NCBI GenBank assembly: GCA_020851635.1
Contig: JADZCJ010000118.1
Coordinates: forward strand, 54,622 to 118,621
Length of the DNA: 64,000 nt
Direction: 5' to 3'
DNA from: Anaerolineae bacterium
GTDB taxonomy: Bacteria; Chloroflexota; Anaerolineae; UBA4142; SHND01
Below the pieces are notes generated by a model that worked only from the letters and a program-made list of their open reading frames with translations, ran no database searches and was not told the DNA's origin. The number at the start of each line of letters is the position of its first letter. Position 1 is the stretch's first letter. Positions 9,172 through 18,075 of the stretch are shown in pieces. Both the position numbers and the translations under genes were made by a program.

Positions 9172-11322
9172 CTATTTGTCAGAGGAAAACGAGTTCCATA
9201 CGGACCAAACGATGCGCAGACCGATGGCGGTTGCAATCACCGCGCCCCCAAGAAACAAGAAAAAGGCGATGGACGAAAGCTGGATGCCGCCCCATTGACT
9301 GGTCAAATTTGTCGCAATGGCTGAACCAATCAAAAGTCCGACGAGCAAAAGGGTGAGCGCCAGCAGAGTGATGTTGCGATTGACGGATTTCTCGATGCGC
9401 TCCATCTCGTCGTTCAAATCGCCCAAATCCAAATGGACGCTCAGCTTGCCGCTTTCATACTGGTCGAGCCATTTGGTCGTGGCGTTTGCGAGATCGGGCA
9501 GGCGGCGAACGATTTGCTTGGCTGTCCGCATGGCATGCGTTCGGACCGTCTCGGTCAGGTTTGTTGTGTTCAACTGCTCGCGGAACAAGCCCTTGAGCTC
9601 TTTGAACGCCACGTTGATCAGGGGCAGCCCGGGGTCAAGTTCGTGGACCACCTGCTCTGCCTGGAAAAGGGCTTTGAGCGCGAGGGTGAGACTGGGGTCA
9701 AGACGCAGTCCGGCATTACGCATGGCATCCGTAAGGTCTTGCATGGGTCCCGAGAGATTCATCTGATCGTCGGCGAACATCGAATAGCGCTTGATCATGC
9801 GTTCGATATCGCGTGTGAACGCGCGCTCGTCCACTTTTTTGAATGACGTAGAAAGCCCCATGACCGCCGTCGCCAGCCCCTGTCCATCGCGTTCGTGGAG
9901 CGACCAGATAATGTCCGCCAAAACCAGGCGCTGCTCCTGCGTCATGTTGCCCATGAGACCCATATCGAGAAAAATGATTTGGGATTTTTCGAGGTCTACG
10001 AGAATATTGCCGGGGTGCGGGTCGGCATGAAAGAAACCGTCAAACAGCACTTGCTTGAGCATCGCGCGCAGAAACTCGGTGGCAATGTAATCGCGCGCCA
10101 CACCCGCTGCATCGAGTTTGTCAACTGCCGTGATCTTGACGCCTCTGACAAATTCCTGCGTCATGACCCTGGCTGCGCAGAGTTCGGGATACACGGCGGG
10201 GACATGCACGCTGGGCAGCTGGCGCATGTTGTATGCCAACTGGCGCGCATTGTATGTTTCGTTGTTGTAATTGAGTTCGAGCAGGACATTTGCGGCAAAG
10301 TCGTCCAGCAGCCCCTTGATATCCATTTCGCTTGCCCATTCCTGGCGGCGCTGAATGATGTCGGCAAGATCGCGGAGGACATTCAGGTCGCCCTTCATGG
10401 TGATGTCAATATCGGGACGCTGGACTTTGACAATGACGAGCGTTCCATCATGCAGGGTTGCCTTGTGGACCTGGGCGGTGGAGGCGGCGGCAAACGGGAC
10501 CTCTTGGATGGTGGCATACAGAATTTCGGGCGGCTTTTTGAGTTCGTGGGTAATGATGCGTCTGGCTTCGTCATAAGGGAACGGCGGGACGTTGCTTTGC
10601 AGTTTGTTGAGCTCGGTCCGCCATTCGGGCGCGAGTTCTTCGGAGCGACTCGAGACCACCTGCCCGAATTTCACAAAGGTGGGACCCAGGTCCTGGAGCA
10701 GGACGCGGATTTTTGCAGGCAGGGTCTTGTCACCCGGCACATCGGGCAGCCCATAAATCGTACGCTGCATAAAGCTGCGGAACGGCGCGAGAGGGGTGAA
10801 ACCGACGATGATTTCTTCGGTATAGCTGATTAGAATTCGGAGGATGAAATAGACGCGCAGATTTTCGACCAACCAGTTGCGTCTGCCCGTTGGCAGGCGA
10901 TTGAGCCAGCGCCAATACCATTTGCTGCGAAGGTTGCCCTCAAAAATGGGGCTATCAAGCCCGGAGACGCCCGTCATGATGAGCGAGATGATGCTCATCA
11001 CGAAACCACCCATGATCACCCACAACAAGACGGGTTCGTCGTAGTGAATTGCCGTCGGGGCAATCAACCCGACAAGCGCAAACAACATGATATTGATGAC
11101 AACGGCAAAAAGTCCCAGCGACCATACGAGGATGCGGGCAGTGAAAAAGACAACAACCGGGCGGATCAGCGCATTGACCAGACCGAGCGTGATGCCAAAG
11201 GAGAGATAGGTGACGGCGAGGGGTTCTCCGCGCAGGGGAGAAAGGTGAATTCCCGGCATCAAGGAAATTGTCAAGGCGACTGCCAGAGCGTTTACCAGCA
11301 CGCGCAGCACAAAATAGAGCAT
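9172..11322 (-). CDS. Fusion of a holin-like (PF04020-type) membrane domain with an ABC1/UbiB-family kinase
   Basis: A 716-residue protein. Residues 1-115 form four hydrophobic helices with the FGITLGLVNALIRPVV pattern of the phage-holin IV/YvlD family. From about residue 150 on it is an ABC1/ADCK/UbiB atypical kinase: KFGQVVSSR (KxGQ), AAASTAQVH (Ala-rich loop), VKVQRP (lysine), HADPHPGN (catalytic loop) and FLDMG (metal site). Two C-terminal membrane helices end the protein. UbiB-type kinases support quinone or isoprenoid lipid metabolism; the substrate here is unknown. GAGGTGA five bases before the ATG supports the start. The fused N-terminus is the unusual part. Confidence 0.85.
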   Translation of the reverse strand: MLYFVLRVLVNALAVALTISLMPGIHLSPLRGEPLAVTYLSFGITLGLVNALIRPVVVFFTARILVWSLGLFAVVINIMLFALVGLIAPTAIHYDEPVLLWVIMGGFVMSIISLIMTGVSGLDSPIFEGNLRSKWYWRWLNRLPTGRRNWLVENLRVYFILRILISYTEEIIVGFTPLAPFRSFMQRTIYGLPDVPGDKTLPAKIRVLLQDLGPTFVKFGQVVSSRSEELAPEWRTELNKLQSNVPPFPYDEARRIITHELKKPPEILYATIQEVPFAAASTAQVHKATLHDGTLVIVKVQRPDIDITMKGDLNVLRDLADIIQRRQEWASEMDIKGLLDDFAANVLLELNYNNETYNARQLAYNMRQLPSVHVPAVYPELCAARVMTQEFVRGVKITAVDKLDAAGVARDYIATEFLRAMLKQVLFDGFFHADPHPGNILVDLEKSQIIFLDMGLMGNMTQEQRLVLADIIWSLHERDGQGLATAVMGLSTSFKKVDERAFTRDIERMIKRYSMFADDQMNLSGPMQDLTDAMRNAGLRLDPSLTLALKALFQAEQVVHELDPGLPLINVAFKELKGLFREQLNTTNLTETVRTHAMRTAKQIVRRLPDLANATTKWLDQYESGKLSVHLDLGDLNDEMERIEKSVNRNITLLALTLLLVGLLIGSAIATNLTSQWGGIQLSSIAFFLFLGGAVIATAIGLRIVWSVWNSFSSDK

Positions 11323-11653
11323 CCTGTCACCTCTGAACTGAATCGTCCCGCGTTGGGTGACTAAATGTCGCGCAAGATTCGACCCAAGTCAATGGGGGTG
11401 GGGATATTTGGAGAGATATGAAATTGAGGCGCACGGATTTACTACAATCCGACGGATCGGCGCGAAGGAGCGCATCGCAATTGGAGATGGCAGGCGCGAG
11501 TGGAGCCGGTCTCGTGGTTTACGTCACATTGTGAAAGGGTTATCGTTAACAGAGCTGAATCTACTTTGACGCTCCCATATCGGGATGCTATAATCGCACC
11601 GTCACGAACGGTGAAAATACACTGAAACAGTCTTGAATCAGGAGGAAATGACC
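11323..11653. other. Divergent intergenic region between the ABC1 kinase gene and sod
   Basis: Holds the sod promoter described separately. A small inverted repeat (six-base arms 11434-11439 and 11446-11451) might be an operator. I see no convincing gene or strong minus-strand promoter in it. Confidence 0.4.
11566..11594 (+). promoter_or_regulatory. Sigma-70-type promoter of sod
   Basis: TTGACG at 11566-11571, 17-base spacer, TATAAT at 11589-11594. The start codon of sod is 60 bases downstream. Confidence 0.75.
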
Positions 11654-12265
11654 ATGAAGTTCGAATTACCCCCGCTGCCTTATGCCTACGAGGCGCTGGA
11701 GCCGACCATTGATACGCTGACCATGCAGATTCATCATGACAAGCATCATGCCGCGTATGTGAACAATCTGAACGCCGCGCTCGAAAAACATCCCGAATTT
11801 GAGGTCAAGAGTCTTGATGACCTGATCATGAACCTCGCCAAGGCGCCGGATGATATTCGCACTGCCGTGCGGAACAACGGCGGCGGGCATTGGAATCACG
11901 CCATGTTTTGGGAAATCATGGGACCGAACGCGGGTGGTTCGCCGTCCGGCGCATTGGGCGATGCCATCAATGCCAAGTTCGGCAGCTTTGATGAATTCAA
12001 AAAGCAGTTTCAAGCGGCGGGCGCGACCCGTTTCGGCTCCGGCTGGGCATGGCTGGTCCTCGACAAGGATGGGCTTGCCGTCACCAGCACACCGAACCAG
12101 GACAATCCGGCGATGGAGGGGAAGGGTGCGGTGATGGGCGTGGATGTTTGGGAGCATGCGTATTATCTGAAATATCAGAACCGACGCCCCGATTATCTTG
12201 CCGCGTGGTGGAATGTAGTGAACTGGGATGCCGTTGCCAAGCGGTATGCCAAACTCAAGGGCTAG
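11654..12265 (+). CDS. sodA: Superoxide dismutase, Fe/Mn type
   Basis: A 203-residue protein starting [17 protein letters not shown], the classical Fe/Mn SOD N-terminus; it turns superoxide into oxygen and hydrogen peroxide. Metal ligands are a histidine in [12 protein letters not shown] (about residue 27), a histidine in [10 protein letters not shown], and the aspartate and histidine of DVWEHAYY. The ATG at 11654 is chosen over one seven codons upstream because AGGAGG (11640-11645) is eight bases before it. The gene is monocistronic behind its own promoter. Fe versus Mn preference cannot be settled by eye. Confidence 0.95.
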   Translation: MKFELPPLPYAYEALEPTIDTLTMQIHHDKHHAAYVNNLNAALEKHPEFEVKSLDDLIMNLAKAPDDIRTAVRNNGGGHWNHAMFWEIMGPNAGGSPSGALGDAINAKFGSFDEFKKQFQAAGATRFGSGWAWLVLDKDGLAVTSTPNQDNPAMEGKGAVMGVDVWEHAYYLKYQNRRPDYLAAWWNVVNWDAVAKRYAKLKG

Positions 12266-12322
12266 ACTTGACCTGACGACCGGAAAATATACCCGGGCAT
12301 CGGTCAAATGATTTGAAAAACC

Positions 12323-12363
12323 AAGAGGCGAATCCGACGGCATCTGCGGCGGATTCGCCTCTT
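12323..12363 (-). terminator. Terminator hairpin between sod and the convergent gene
   Basis: Perfect 14-base arms (12323-12336 and 12350-12363) around a 13-base loop. On the minus strand it is followed by GGTTTTTC, so it can end transcripts from 12889; it may also stop sod readthrough, although no T-run follows on the plus strand. Confidence 0.7.
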
Positions 12364-12520
12364 GCGCTCTCTACAAGAGATGGCGATGATGGTGAAGGTC
12401 TTGCGGGATGAGGGGACTTGATCGCGGTGAAACTGTCCGGGAAACAGCGTGACGCGGATTATTAAGAGTTTGTCATTGTCATCGAGTCTGCCGCGAAAAA
12501 AAGAAAACTGCAACCGGCGG

Positions 12521-12889
12521 TCAAAACGACCATGACCCGCTCGAGACAATCGCAACTACCGCAATGGCGATGCAGGCAAGAATCAAACAGGCGATCACAA
12601 GTCCCACCAACCCAAATGCAAAGAGCGCAGGTTTTTGAGCCCCCTCTTCGCGCAACTGAATTTCGGTCGCGCTCGGCATGGGCGTGATTCCGTTTGCAAT
12701 CAGCGCGGCGCGAGCGGCATTGCGCGCATATTCCACCGGGTCAGCGCTGACGATTCGTTGAAGACGGTCCTGGATGCGCGGGTCACGGACCTCGTCGGGA
12801 GTCAGAGCTTGAATCGTTCGTTCGCGTCGTTTTGCGCTCGTGTCAGTCAGCGCGTTCAGGATGGATTGGACATCAAGAGGGTTTTCCAT
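12521..12889 (-). CDS. Small helical protein with one C-terminal membrane anchor
   Basis: A 122-residue protein of unknown function. Residues 1-75 are soluble, with a HEAT-like arginine and alanine pattern (NALTDTSAKRRERTIQAL, DPVEYARNAARAALIANG). Residues about 88-115 are one long hydrophobic helix and the C-terminus is SSGSWSF. The ATG is preceded by AAGGAG five bases upstream, better than the GTG two codons earlier. It is divergent from topA and convergent with sod. Possibly a tail-anchored adaptor, but no partner is visible. Confidence 0.6.
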   Translation of the reverse strand: MENPLDVQSILNALTDTSAKRRERTIQALTPDEVRDPRIQDRLQRIVSADPVEYARNAARAALIANGITPMPSATEIQLREEGAQKPALFAFGLVGLVIACLILACIAIAVVAIVSSGSWSF

Positions 12890-12927
12890 TTTCACTCCTT
12901 GGCCGGGTGATTGGTCGTATAATCATA

Positions 12928-12956
12928 TTGCGTTTCTAGAACGGTTGTGCTAGACT
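12928..12956 (+). promoter_or_regulatory. Probable topA promoter
   Basis: TTGCGT at 12928-12933, 17-base spacer, TAGACT at 12951-12956. The topA ATG is only 14 bases after the -10 box, so the leader would be very short and lacks a ribosome-binding site. A second TATAAT lies at 12918-12923. Confidence 0.5.
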
Positions 12957-12970
12957 CGTTTTGAGCATCT

Positions 12971-15574
12971 ATGCAGGCGCATTGTCCAAAATGTAGAGTG
13001 ACGCGCGATATAACGAACGCGCAAACAATTCAGGCAGCGAATGGCAAGCCCCTGATAAAAGGCGTCTGCGCGATATGCGGCAGCACGTTGATGCGTCTCG
13101 TCCAGGCGGTGGATAGTAACCCCAAGCCGCCTGATCCCGACATCTTGAATTTTCAACCCGAACTGCCTTCCGATCTGCCGGCGAGATCCGTGCGGGAGCT
13201 GCCGCGCGATTCAGCGCAAAAGGGACCTGCGAAAGCGGCTGCTGCAGCTCAGACCGGAAAAGCAAAGTCCCGGGCGACGCGCGAGAAAAAACCACCATCG
13301 TCCAAACGCGGCAAGCGGCGAGCAACCGAGAGCGGCGAGAGTGAGGGTGAGAGCGCTGCGCCGGTATCGGCGGTCGTGGGGACGTGTGCGGCGCTGGTGA
13401 TTGTCGAGTCTCCGGCAAAAGCAAAGACCATATCCAAATTTCTCGGGCGCAATTACAGGGTGCGGGCCTCGATTGGACATATCCGCGACCTGCCTGTCAA
13501 AGATATGGGCGTGGATATCGAGCATGATTTTAAGCCAAAATACGAAATTACCGCGAAAAAGCGGGACGTGGTCAATGAACTGCGCGAATACGCGCAAGAC
13601 GCGCGCGAGATTTACCTGGCGACCGACCCCGATCGCGAAGGCGAAGCCATTTCATGGCATCTTGCCTCGGTGTTGAAAGCGCAGATTGCGGGCAAGCCGG
13701 TCCATCGCGTCGAATTTCATGAAATCACAAGCGACGCCATTCGGGATGCGTTTTCGCACCCGCGCGCGCTCGACATGGCGCGGGTGGATGCGCAGCAGGC
13801 GCGGCGTGTGCTCGACCGCATTGTGGGTTATACCATCAGTCCGCTGCTCGCCAAGAAAATGAAAAAGTGGACATTGAGCGCAGGGCGGGTGCAATCGGTA
13901 GCTGTGCGGCTGGTGGTGGAACGCGAACGCGAGATACAGAATTTTGTCGCGGTCGAATATTGGAGTATCGAAGCAGAGGTCAAAAAGCAGGGCATTTTGG
14001 AGCAGCCCGCGTGGGGCGAGCCGTTTCGCGCGCGCCTGATCAAGGTGGCGGACAAGGATTTCGAGTGCCATACAGGCAAAGAAGCGCTCGCCTTGAAAGA
14101 ACTGCTCGAACAGTGCGACTATCATGTTCTGGATGTGCGCCGCAAGGATATGTCACGGAATCCGTATCCGCCGTATATCACATCTACCCTTCAGCAAGAT
14201 GCGTCGCGGCGTCTGGGCTTTAACCCCAAGCGCACGATGAAAATCGCGCAGGAATTGTACGAAGGAATTGATATTGGCGAGGAAGGCACGGTCGGGCTGA
14301 TTACGTATATGCGAACCGACTCGACAAACGTCGCGCCGCCCGCACAAAAGGAAGCGCTGCAATATATCGAGCAAAAGTTTGGCGAGAACTATCTCCCCCC
14401 GAAACCGCGCGTGTATTCGAAAAAAGTGGCGGGCGCGCAAGAGGCGCACGAGGCGATTCGTCCGACCAAGACTTTTCGCGAACCCAACTCAGTGCGGCAG
14501 TATCTGGATAAGGACCAGTACCGACTGTATGATCTGATCTGGAAACGCTTTGTCGCATCGCAGATGGCGAGCGCGGTGTTTGACACTACTGCGGTGGACA
14601 TTGCAGCAAACACGCGCGGCAAGCCGCAAGGGGCGCCAACATCTGAATTTCTGTTCCGCGCCAATGGCTCGATTTTGAAATTTGCAGGATATCTGGTGGT
14701 CTATGGGCGTAGTGTGGGTGATGAGGACGAAGAGGATGATGCGGACAAAAAACTGCCGCCGCTGACAGCGCCCGAACCGCTCGATCTGCTGGAAATTTAC
14801 CCCGAACAGCATTTCACCGAGCCGCCGCCGCGCTATACGGAAGCGACCCTGATCAAGGCACTGGAAAAACACGGCATTGGGCGTCCATCCACCTATGCGC
14901 CCATCATGGCGAACATTCAAGAACGCGATTACGTTGAACAGATCGAGGGGCGACGACTCAAGCCAACCGAACTCGGATTTGTGGTCAATGACTTGTTGGT
15001 CGCGCACTTTGCGGATGTTGTGGACCTCGGCTTTACAGCGCAGATGGAGCAAAAATTGGATGCGGTCGAAGACGGCACGCAGGACTGGGTTGCCGTGATG
15101 CACGAGTTTTATGGTCCGTTCAAGCAAACCCTTGACCGGGCGGCGGAAGAGATGCCGATTACGCGTGTGAACGATCAAGGGACGGACGTGACGTGCGATG
15201 TGTGCGGGGCGCAAATGGTGATCAAGCGCGGCAAGTTTGGAAAATTCCTGTCGTGCTCGCGTTTTCCCGCATGCAAGGGCATGAAAAAAATGACGACGGG
15301 GGTGCGTTGTCCCAAATGCAAACAGGGTGAAATCCGCGAACGCAAATCGAAAAGAGGAAGAATCTTTTACGGCTGTGTGCGCTGGCCCGAATGTGATTTT
15401 GTTTCGTGGGACAAACCGATCGCGGATCCTTGTCCGAACTGCGGGGGCTTGATGGTACAGGGTCCCAAAAATGTGATACGATGCGTGAACGGTGATTACA
15501 GTCGGACGGACGCGGCGCAAACGGCGCAGCCCAAAGACAAACCCGCAGCCGACGGCGAACCGGCGACATCTTGA
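12971..15574 (+). CDS. topA: DNA topoisomerase I with an N-terminal zinc ribbon
   Basis: An 867-residue type IA topoisomerase that relaxes negative supercoils. Residues 1-45 are a four-cysteine ribbon (C5, C8, C33, C36) like DUF5679, then a basic linker of about 85 residues. The Toprim domain starts near 139 (LVIVESPAKAKTI) with DPDREGEA as acidic motif. The catalytic tyrosine is Y446 in LITYMRTDST. From about 740 on there are three C-terminal zinc modules (CDVC...C, CPKC...C, CPNC...C); the last is incomplete. The N-terminal ribbon is typical of Chloroflexi-type TopA as far as I know. The stop is followed closely by the M24 peptidase gene, so they are probably cotranscribed. Confidence 0.96.
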   Translation: MQAHCPKCRVTRDITNAQTIQAANGKPLIKGVCAICGSTLMRLVQAVDSNPKPPDPDILNFQPELPSDLPARSVRELPRDSAQKGPAKAAAAAQTGKAKSRATREKKPPSSKRGKRRATESGESEGESAAPVSAVVGTCAALVIVESPAKAKTISKFLGRNYRVRASIGHIRDLPVKDMGVDIEHDFKPKYEITAKKRDVVNELREYAQDAREIYLATDPDREGEAISWHLASVLKAQIAGKPVHRVEFHEITSDAIRDAFSHPRALDMARVDAQQARRVLDRIVGYTISPLLAKKMKKWTLSAGRVQSVAVRLVVEREREIQNFVAVEYWSIEAEVKKQGILEQPAWGEPFRARLIKVADKDFECHTGKEALALKELLEQCDYHVLDVRRKDMSRNPYPPYITSTLQQDASRRLGFNPKRTMKIAQELYEGIDIGEEGTVGLITYMRTDSTNVAPPAQKEALQYIEQKFGENYLPPKPRVYSKKVAGAQEAHEAIRPTKTFREPNSVRQYLDKDQYRLYDLIWKRFVASQMASAVFDTTAVDIAANTRGKPQGAPTSEFLFRANGSILKFAGYLVVYGRSVGDEDEEDDADKKLPPLTAPEPLDLLEIYPEQHFTEPPPRYTEATLIKALEKHGIGRPSTYAPIMANIQERDYVEQIEGRRLKPTELGFVVNDLLVAHFADVVDLGFTAQMEQKLDAVEDGTQDWVAVMHEFYGPFKQTLDRAAEEMPITRVNDQGTDVTCDVCGAQMVIKRGKFGKFLSCSRFPACKGMKKMTTGVRCPKCKQGEIRERKSKRGRIFYGCVRWPECDFVSWDKPIADPCPNCGGLMVQGPKNVIRCVNGDYSRTDAAQTAQPKDKPAADGEPATS

Positions 15575-15600
15575 ACGGAACTATATATGGAGACCCTCGC

Positions 15601-16698
15601 ATGAATTCTCGAATAGACGCGCTGCGCGCAAAACTGGGCGAACTCAGTTTGGACGGCATGATCGTTTCGGTGAACGCCGACCAAAAATATCTCGCGGGAT
15701 TTAGCGGTCATGCCGATTACGATTCGCTTGTATTGATTTCCGCACACGACCAGCGTGTCGTTACCGATTTTCGCTATTGGGAAGCCGCCGAAAAAGGCGC
15801 GCCGCAGTTCACGCTGGTTAAACGCGTGCGTGGCGAATACGATCATGCGGATGCGATCCGCGATTTTGCGCGAGACAATAATCTGCGCGTGCTTGGTCTG
15901 GAAGCACAACATGTCAATGTCGCCCAGTTCAAGGCGTGGCAAAAAGCGCTCCGTTCCGCAGGCGCAAAACTAAAACCTGTCGAGGATGTGATCAAAAAGC
16001 TGCGCGCGACCAAAGACGAGGACGAAATTGACAAGATTCGCGCGGCGGTAAAGTTGACCGACGCGGCATTCACGCACTTGATGAGTCAGGTGCGTGTCGG
16101 GATGACAGAAAAACAGGGGGCGTGGATCATTGAATCGTATATGCGGGAGAACGGCGCGGAGCGCATGGCATTTGACCCCATTGTCGCAAGCGGTCCGAAC
16201 GCGGCGCTGCCTCATGCCGAGCCAACCGAGCGCGAGTTCCAGCTTGGCGAACCGATCACAATTGATATCGGGGCACAGGTGGATGGCTATAATTCCGACA
16301 TGACCCGCACAATCACGCTGGGACATGCGACCGAAAAATTTGACGAAATCTATCGGATTGTGCTCAAGGCGCAGCTCGCGGTCGAGAAAAAGGCGCGAGT
16401 TGGCATGACCGGCAAGCAAGTGGACCAACTGGCGCGGCGGATTATTGACAAAGCGGGATACGATAAACAATTTGGGCATGGATTGGGGCACGGAGTCGGC
16501 AGAGTGGTGCACGAGTTTCCTCGCGCGGGCAAACTCTACCGCAAGGACATTATTGCGCCCAACATGGTCTTGACGGTCGAGCCGGGCATCTATTTGCCGG
16601 GGTGGGGAGGCATCCGCATCGAAGACCTGGTGGTCTTTCGGGCGGATGGGATCGAGGTACTGACGCAATCCACCAAAAATCCCGTTATTTCTGTTTGA
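15601..16698 (+). CDS. Xaa-Pro aminopeptidase, M24 family
   Basis: A 365-residue cytoplasmic peptidase that removes an N-terminal residue next to proline. An N-terminal creatinase-like domain (residues 1-125) precedes the pita-bread domain. Metal ligands are the two aspartates in IDIGAQVDGYNSDMTRT, the histidine in GHGLGHGVGR, and the glutamates in LTVEPGIY and IRIEDLV. ATG at 15601 is chosen because GGAG lies about ten bases upstream; a TTG 30 bases earlier overlaps the topA stop. The gene follows topA by 26 bases. Confidence 0.9.
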   Translation: MNSRIDALRAKLGELSLDGMIVSVNADQKYLAGFSGHADYDSLVLISAHDQRVVTDFRYWEAAEKGAPQFTLVKRVRGEYDHADAIRDFARDNNLRVLGLEAQHVNVAQFKAWQKALRSAGAKLKPVEDVIKKLRATKDEDEIDKIRAAVKLTDAAFTHLMSQVRVGMTEKQGAWIIESYMRENGAERMAFDPIVASGPNAALPHAEPTEREFQLGEPITIDIGAQVDGYNSDMTRTITLGHATEKFDEIYRIVLKAQLAVEKKARVGMTGKQVDQLARRIIDKAGYDKQFGHGLGHGVGRVVHEFPRAGKLYRKDIIAPNMVLTVEPGIYLPGWGGIRIEDLVVFRADGIEVLTQSTKNPVISV

Positions 16699-16723
16699 AA
16701 TCCCGCGCGTCTTGTGTTAGAAT
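16695..16723 (+). promoter_or_regulatory. Promoter for the membrane protein at 16859
   Basis: TTGAAA at 16695-16700, 17-base spacer, TAGAAT at 16718-16723, just after the M24 peptidase stop. It implies a leader of about 130 bases. Confidence 0.55.
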
Positions 16724-16858
16724 CGTCAAGGATTTGATTCTTCGCCGGTTCAATTTCAGGGCAAATTTGCGCTGCTCACCCACTCGTCGGCTCCCACCCG
16801 ACGCTGCACGCATACCGGTTTGCCATTTACCTGACCCAGACGCCCTTTCGGAGGCGCG

Positions 16859-17992
16859 ATGACCAAAAACTCTGGTTTGCTATCCAATCCGCTTGTGCTC
16901 GGCATTGGCGGATTTGTGATTGGCTTGCTTGTCGGCTGGCTGCTGCTCAACGCGATTTATCCAAGCCCGCTTGTTCGCTTTACGAATGTTGATCCGGTGG
17001 ATTTGAAACAGGAATACAAGCAGCAATGGATCGTTGATGTTGCCGATGCGTATGCCTCGACGCAGGACCTGACCTCGGCGCGAAATCATCTGCGCTGGTT
17101 CACACCGGAGGAAATTCAGCAATCGCTGCGTTTTGCGTTCACCGAGCGGAACACCAAGAGCGATGCCGAAGGGGCTGCCCGGATTGCCTCATTCGCCCAG
17201 GTCTATGGGCTGGACCTTGCAAGCTCGGGACAATCGGGGACGGCGCCGACCACACCCAAGCCGGCGACCGGGGGATTGTTTGACAGCGCCGGACAGCTCT
17301 TGATAATTGTGGCAGTGATCTTGCTGTTGGCCGCGGCCGGGTTGTTCTTGTATATGCGAATAAAGGGGGGGGACAAGACGCCCAAAGCGCAACCGGCAGC
17401 TGCGACCGCTGCGACCGCTGCGGCGGGCGGAACGACGAGCTATGCGCGTCCCGAGCCGGTGACGACGACTGTGACCGCCCCGACGGGTCTGTCCGACGAA
17501 CCTGCGTTTGGTCCCGGCGCTGCCGCCGCGCCTGCGGCGGCGCGGGCAGCGACATCGCTCGCCAAATCGCTCGGCACATTTGCGGCGACATACAAGTTTG
17601 GCGAAGACAACTATGACACGTCTTTTACGCTGGAAACGGCGCGCGGCGAATTTCTCGGCGAGACCGGGATGGGCAGCTCGGAGACAATCGGCGAAGGCAA
17701 ACCCGACAAGGTGACGGCGTTCGATATCTGGCTGTTTGACAAGACCGATGTTCGCACCGTGACGCAGATTTTGATGAGCGAAGCGGCGTATAACGACCAG
17801 GCGACACGTCAGCGTCTCGCCACCAAGGGCGAGTTGGTGCTTGCGGAAAAAGGCAAGCATGTGCGCCTCGAAACCGCGACGCTGGCGGTGGATTGCGAGA
17901 TCGTAGACCTGGTGTACGCCAGCACCCCCGGACTGCCGCCAAACAGTCATTTTCAGAAATTGATTGTCGAAATGGTGCCGGCGCAAAAATAA
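16859..17992 (+). CDS. Two-anchor membrane protein of unknown function
   Basis: A 377-residue protein I cannot name. One hydrophobic helix lies near residues 10-32. A predicted outside segment (about 33-140) follows, with the helical stretch QQWIVDVADAYASTQDL. A second helix lies near 143-165. Then comes an Ala/Pro/Thr-rich linker (about 170-235) and a conserved-looking globular domain (about 240-377: LGTFAATYKFGEDNYDTSF, then KVTAFDIWLFDKTDV). GGAG precedes the ATG. It has its own promoter and ends at a long bidirectional terminator. Confidence 0.6.
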   Translation: MTKNSGLLSNPLVLGIGGFVIGLLVGWLLLNAIYPSPLVRFTNVDPVDLKQEYKQQWIVDVADAYASTQDLTSARNHLRWFTPEEIQQSLRFAFTERNTKSDAEGAARIASFAQVYGLDLASSGQSGTAPTTPKPATGGLFDSAGQLLIIVAVILLLAAAGLFLYMRIKGGDKTPKAQPAAATAATAAAGGTTSYARPEPVTTTVTAPTGLSDEPAFGPGAAAAPAAARAATSLAKSLGTFAATYKFGEDNYDTSFTLETARGEFLGETGMGSSETIGEGKPDKVTAFDIWLFDKTDVRTVTQILMSEAAYNDQATRQRLATKGELVLAEKGKHVRLETATLAVDCEIVDLVYASTPGLPPNSHFQKLIVEMVPAQK

Positions 17993-18007
17993 AAAGCAGA
18001 GTGCGGG

Positions 18008-18055
18008 AACCAAAAATGGAGGATGCTGTGACCACAGCATCCTCCATTTTTGGTT
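18008..18055. terminator. Bidirectional terminator with 23-base perfect arms
   Basis: Arms 18008-18030 and 18033-18055 are perfect reverse complements separated by two bases. The outer ends supply A-runs and T-runs on both strands. It lies between the convergent genes ending at 17992 and 18076. Confidence 0.85.
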
Positions 18056-18075
18056 TGCCGTCATCCGGAATTTGT

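Noticed and set aside
12304..12555. Minus-strand frame of 83 codons after the small membrane-anchored gene
   Set aside because: It runs through the terminator hairpin and overlaps the 3' end of the real gene; Arg-rich shadow.
14489..15520. 343-codon minus-strand frame opposite topA
   Set aside because: Shadow of topA; the zinc-ribbon cysteines and the active-site tyrosine are on the plus strand.
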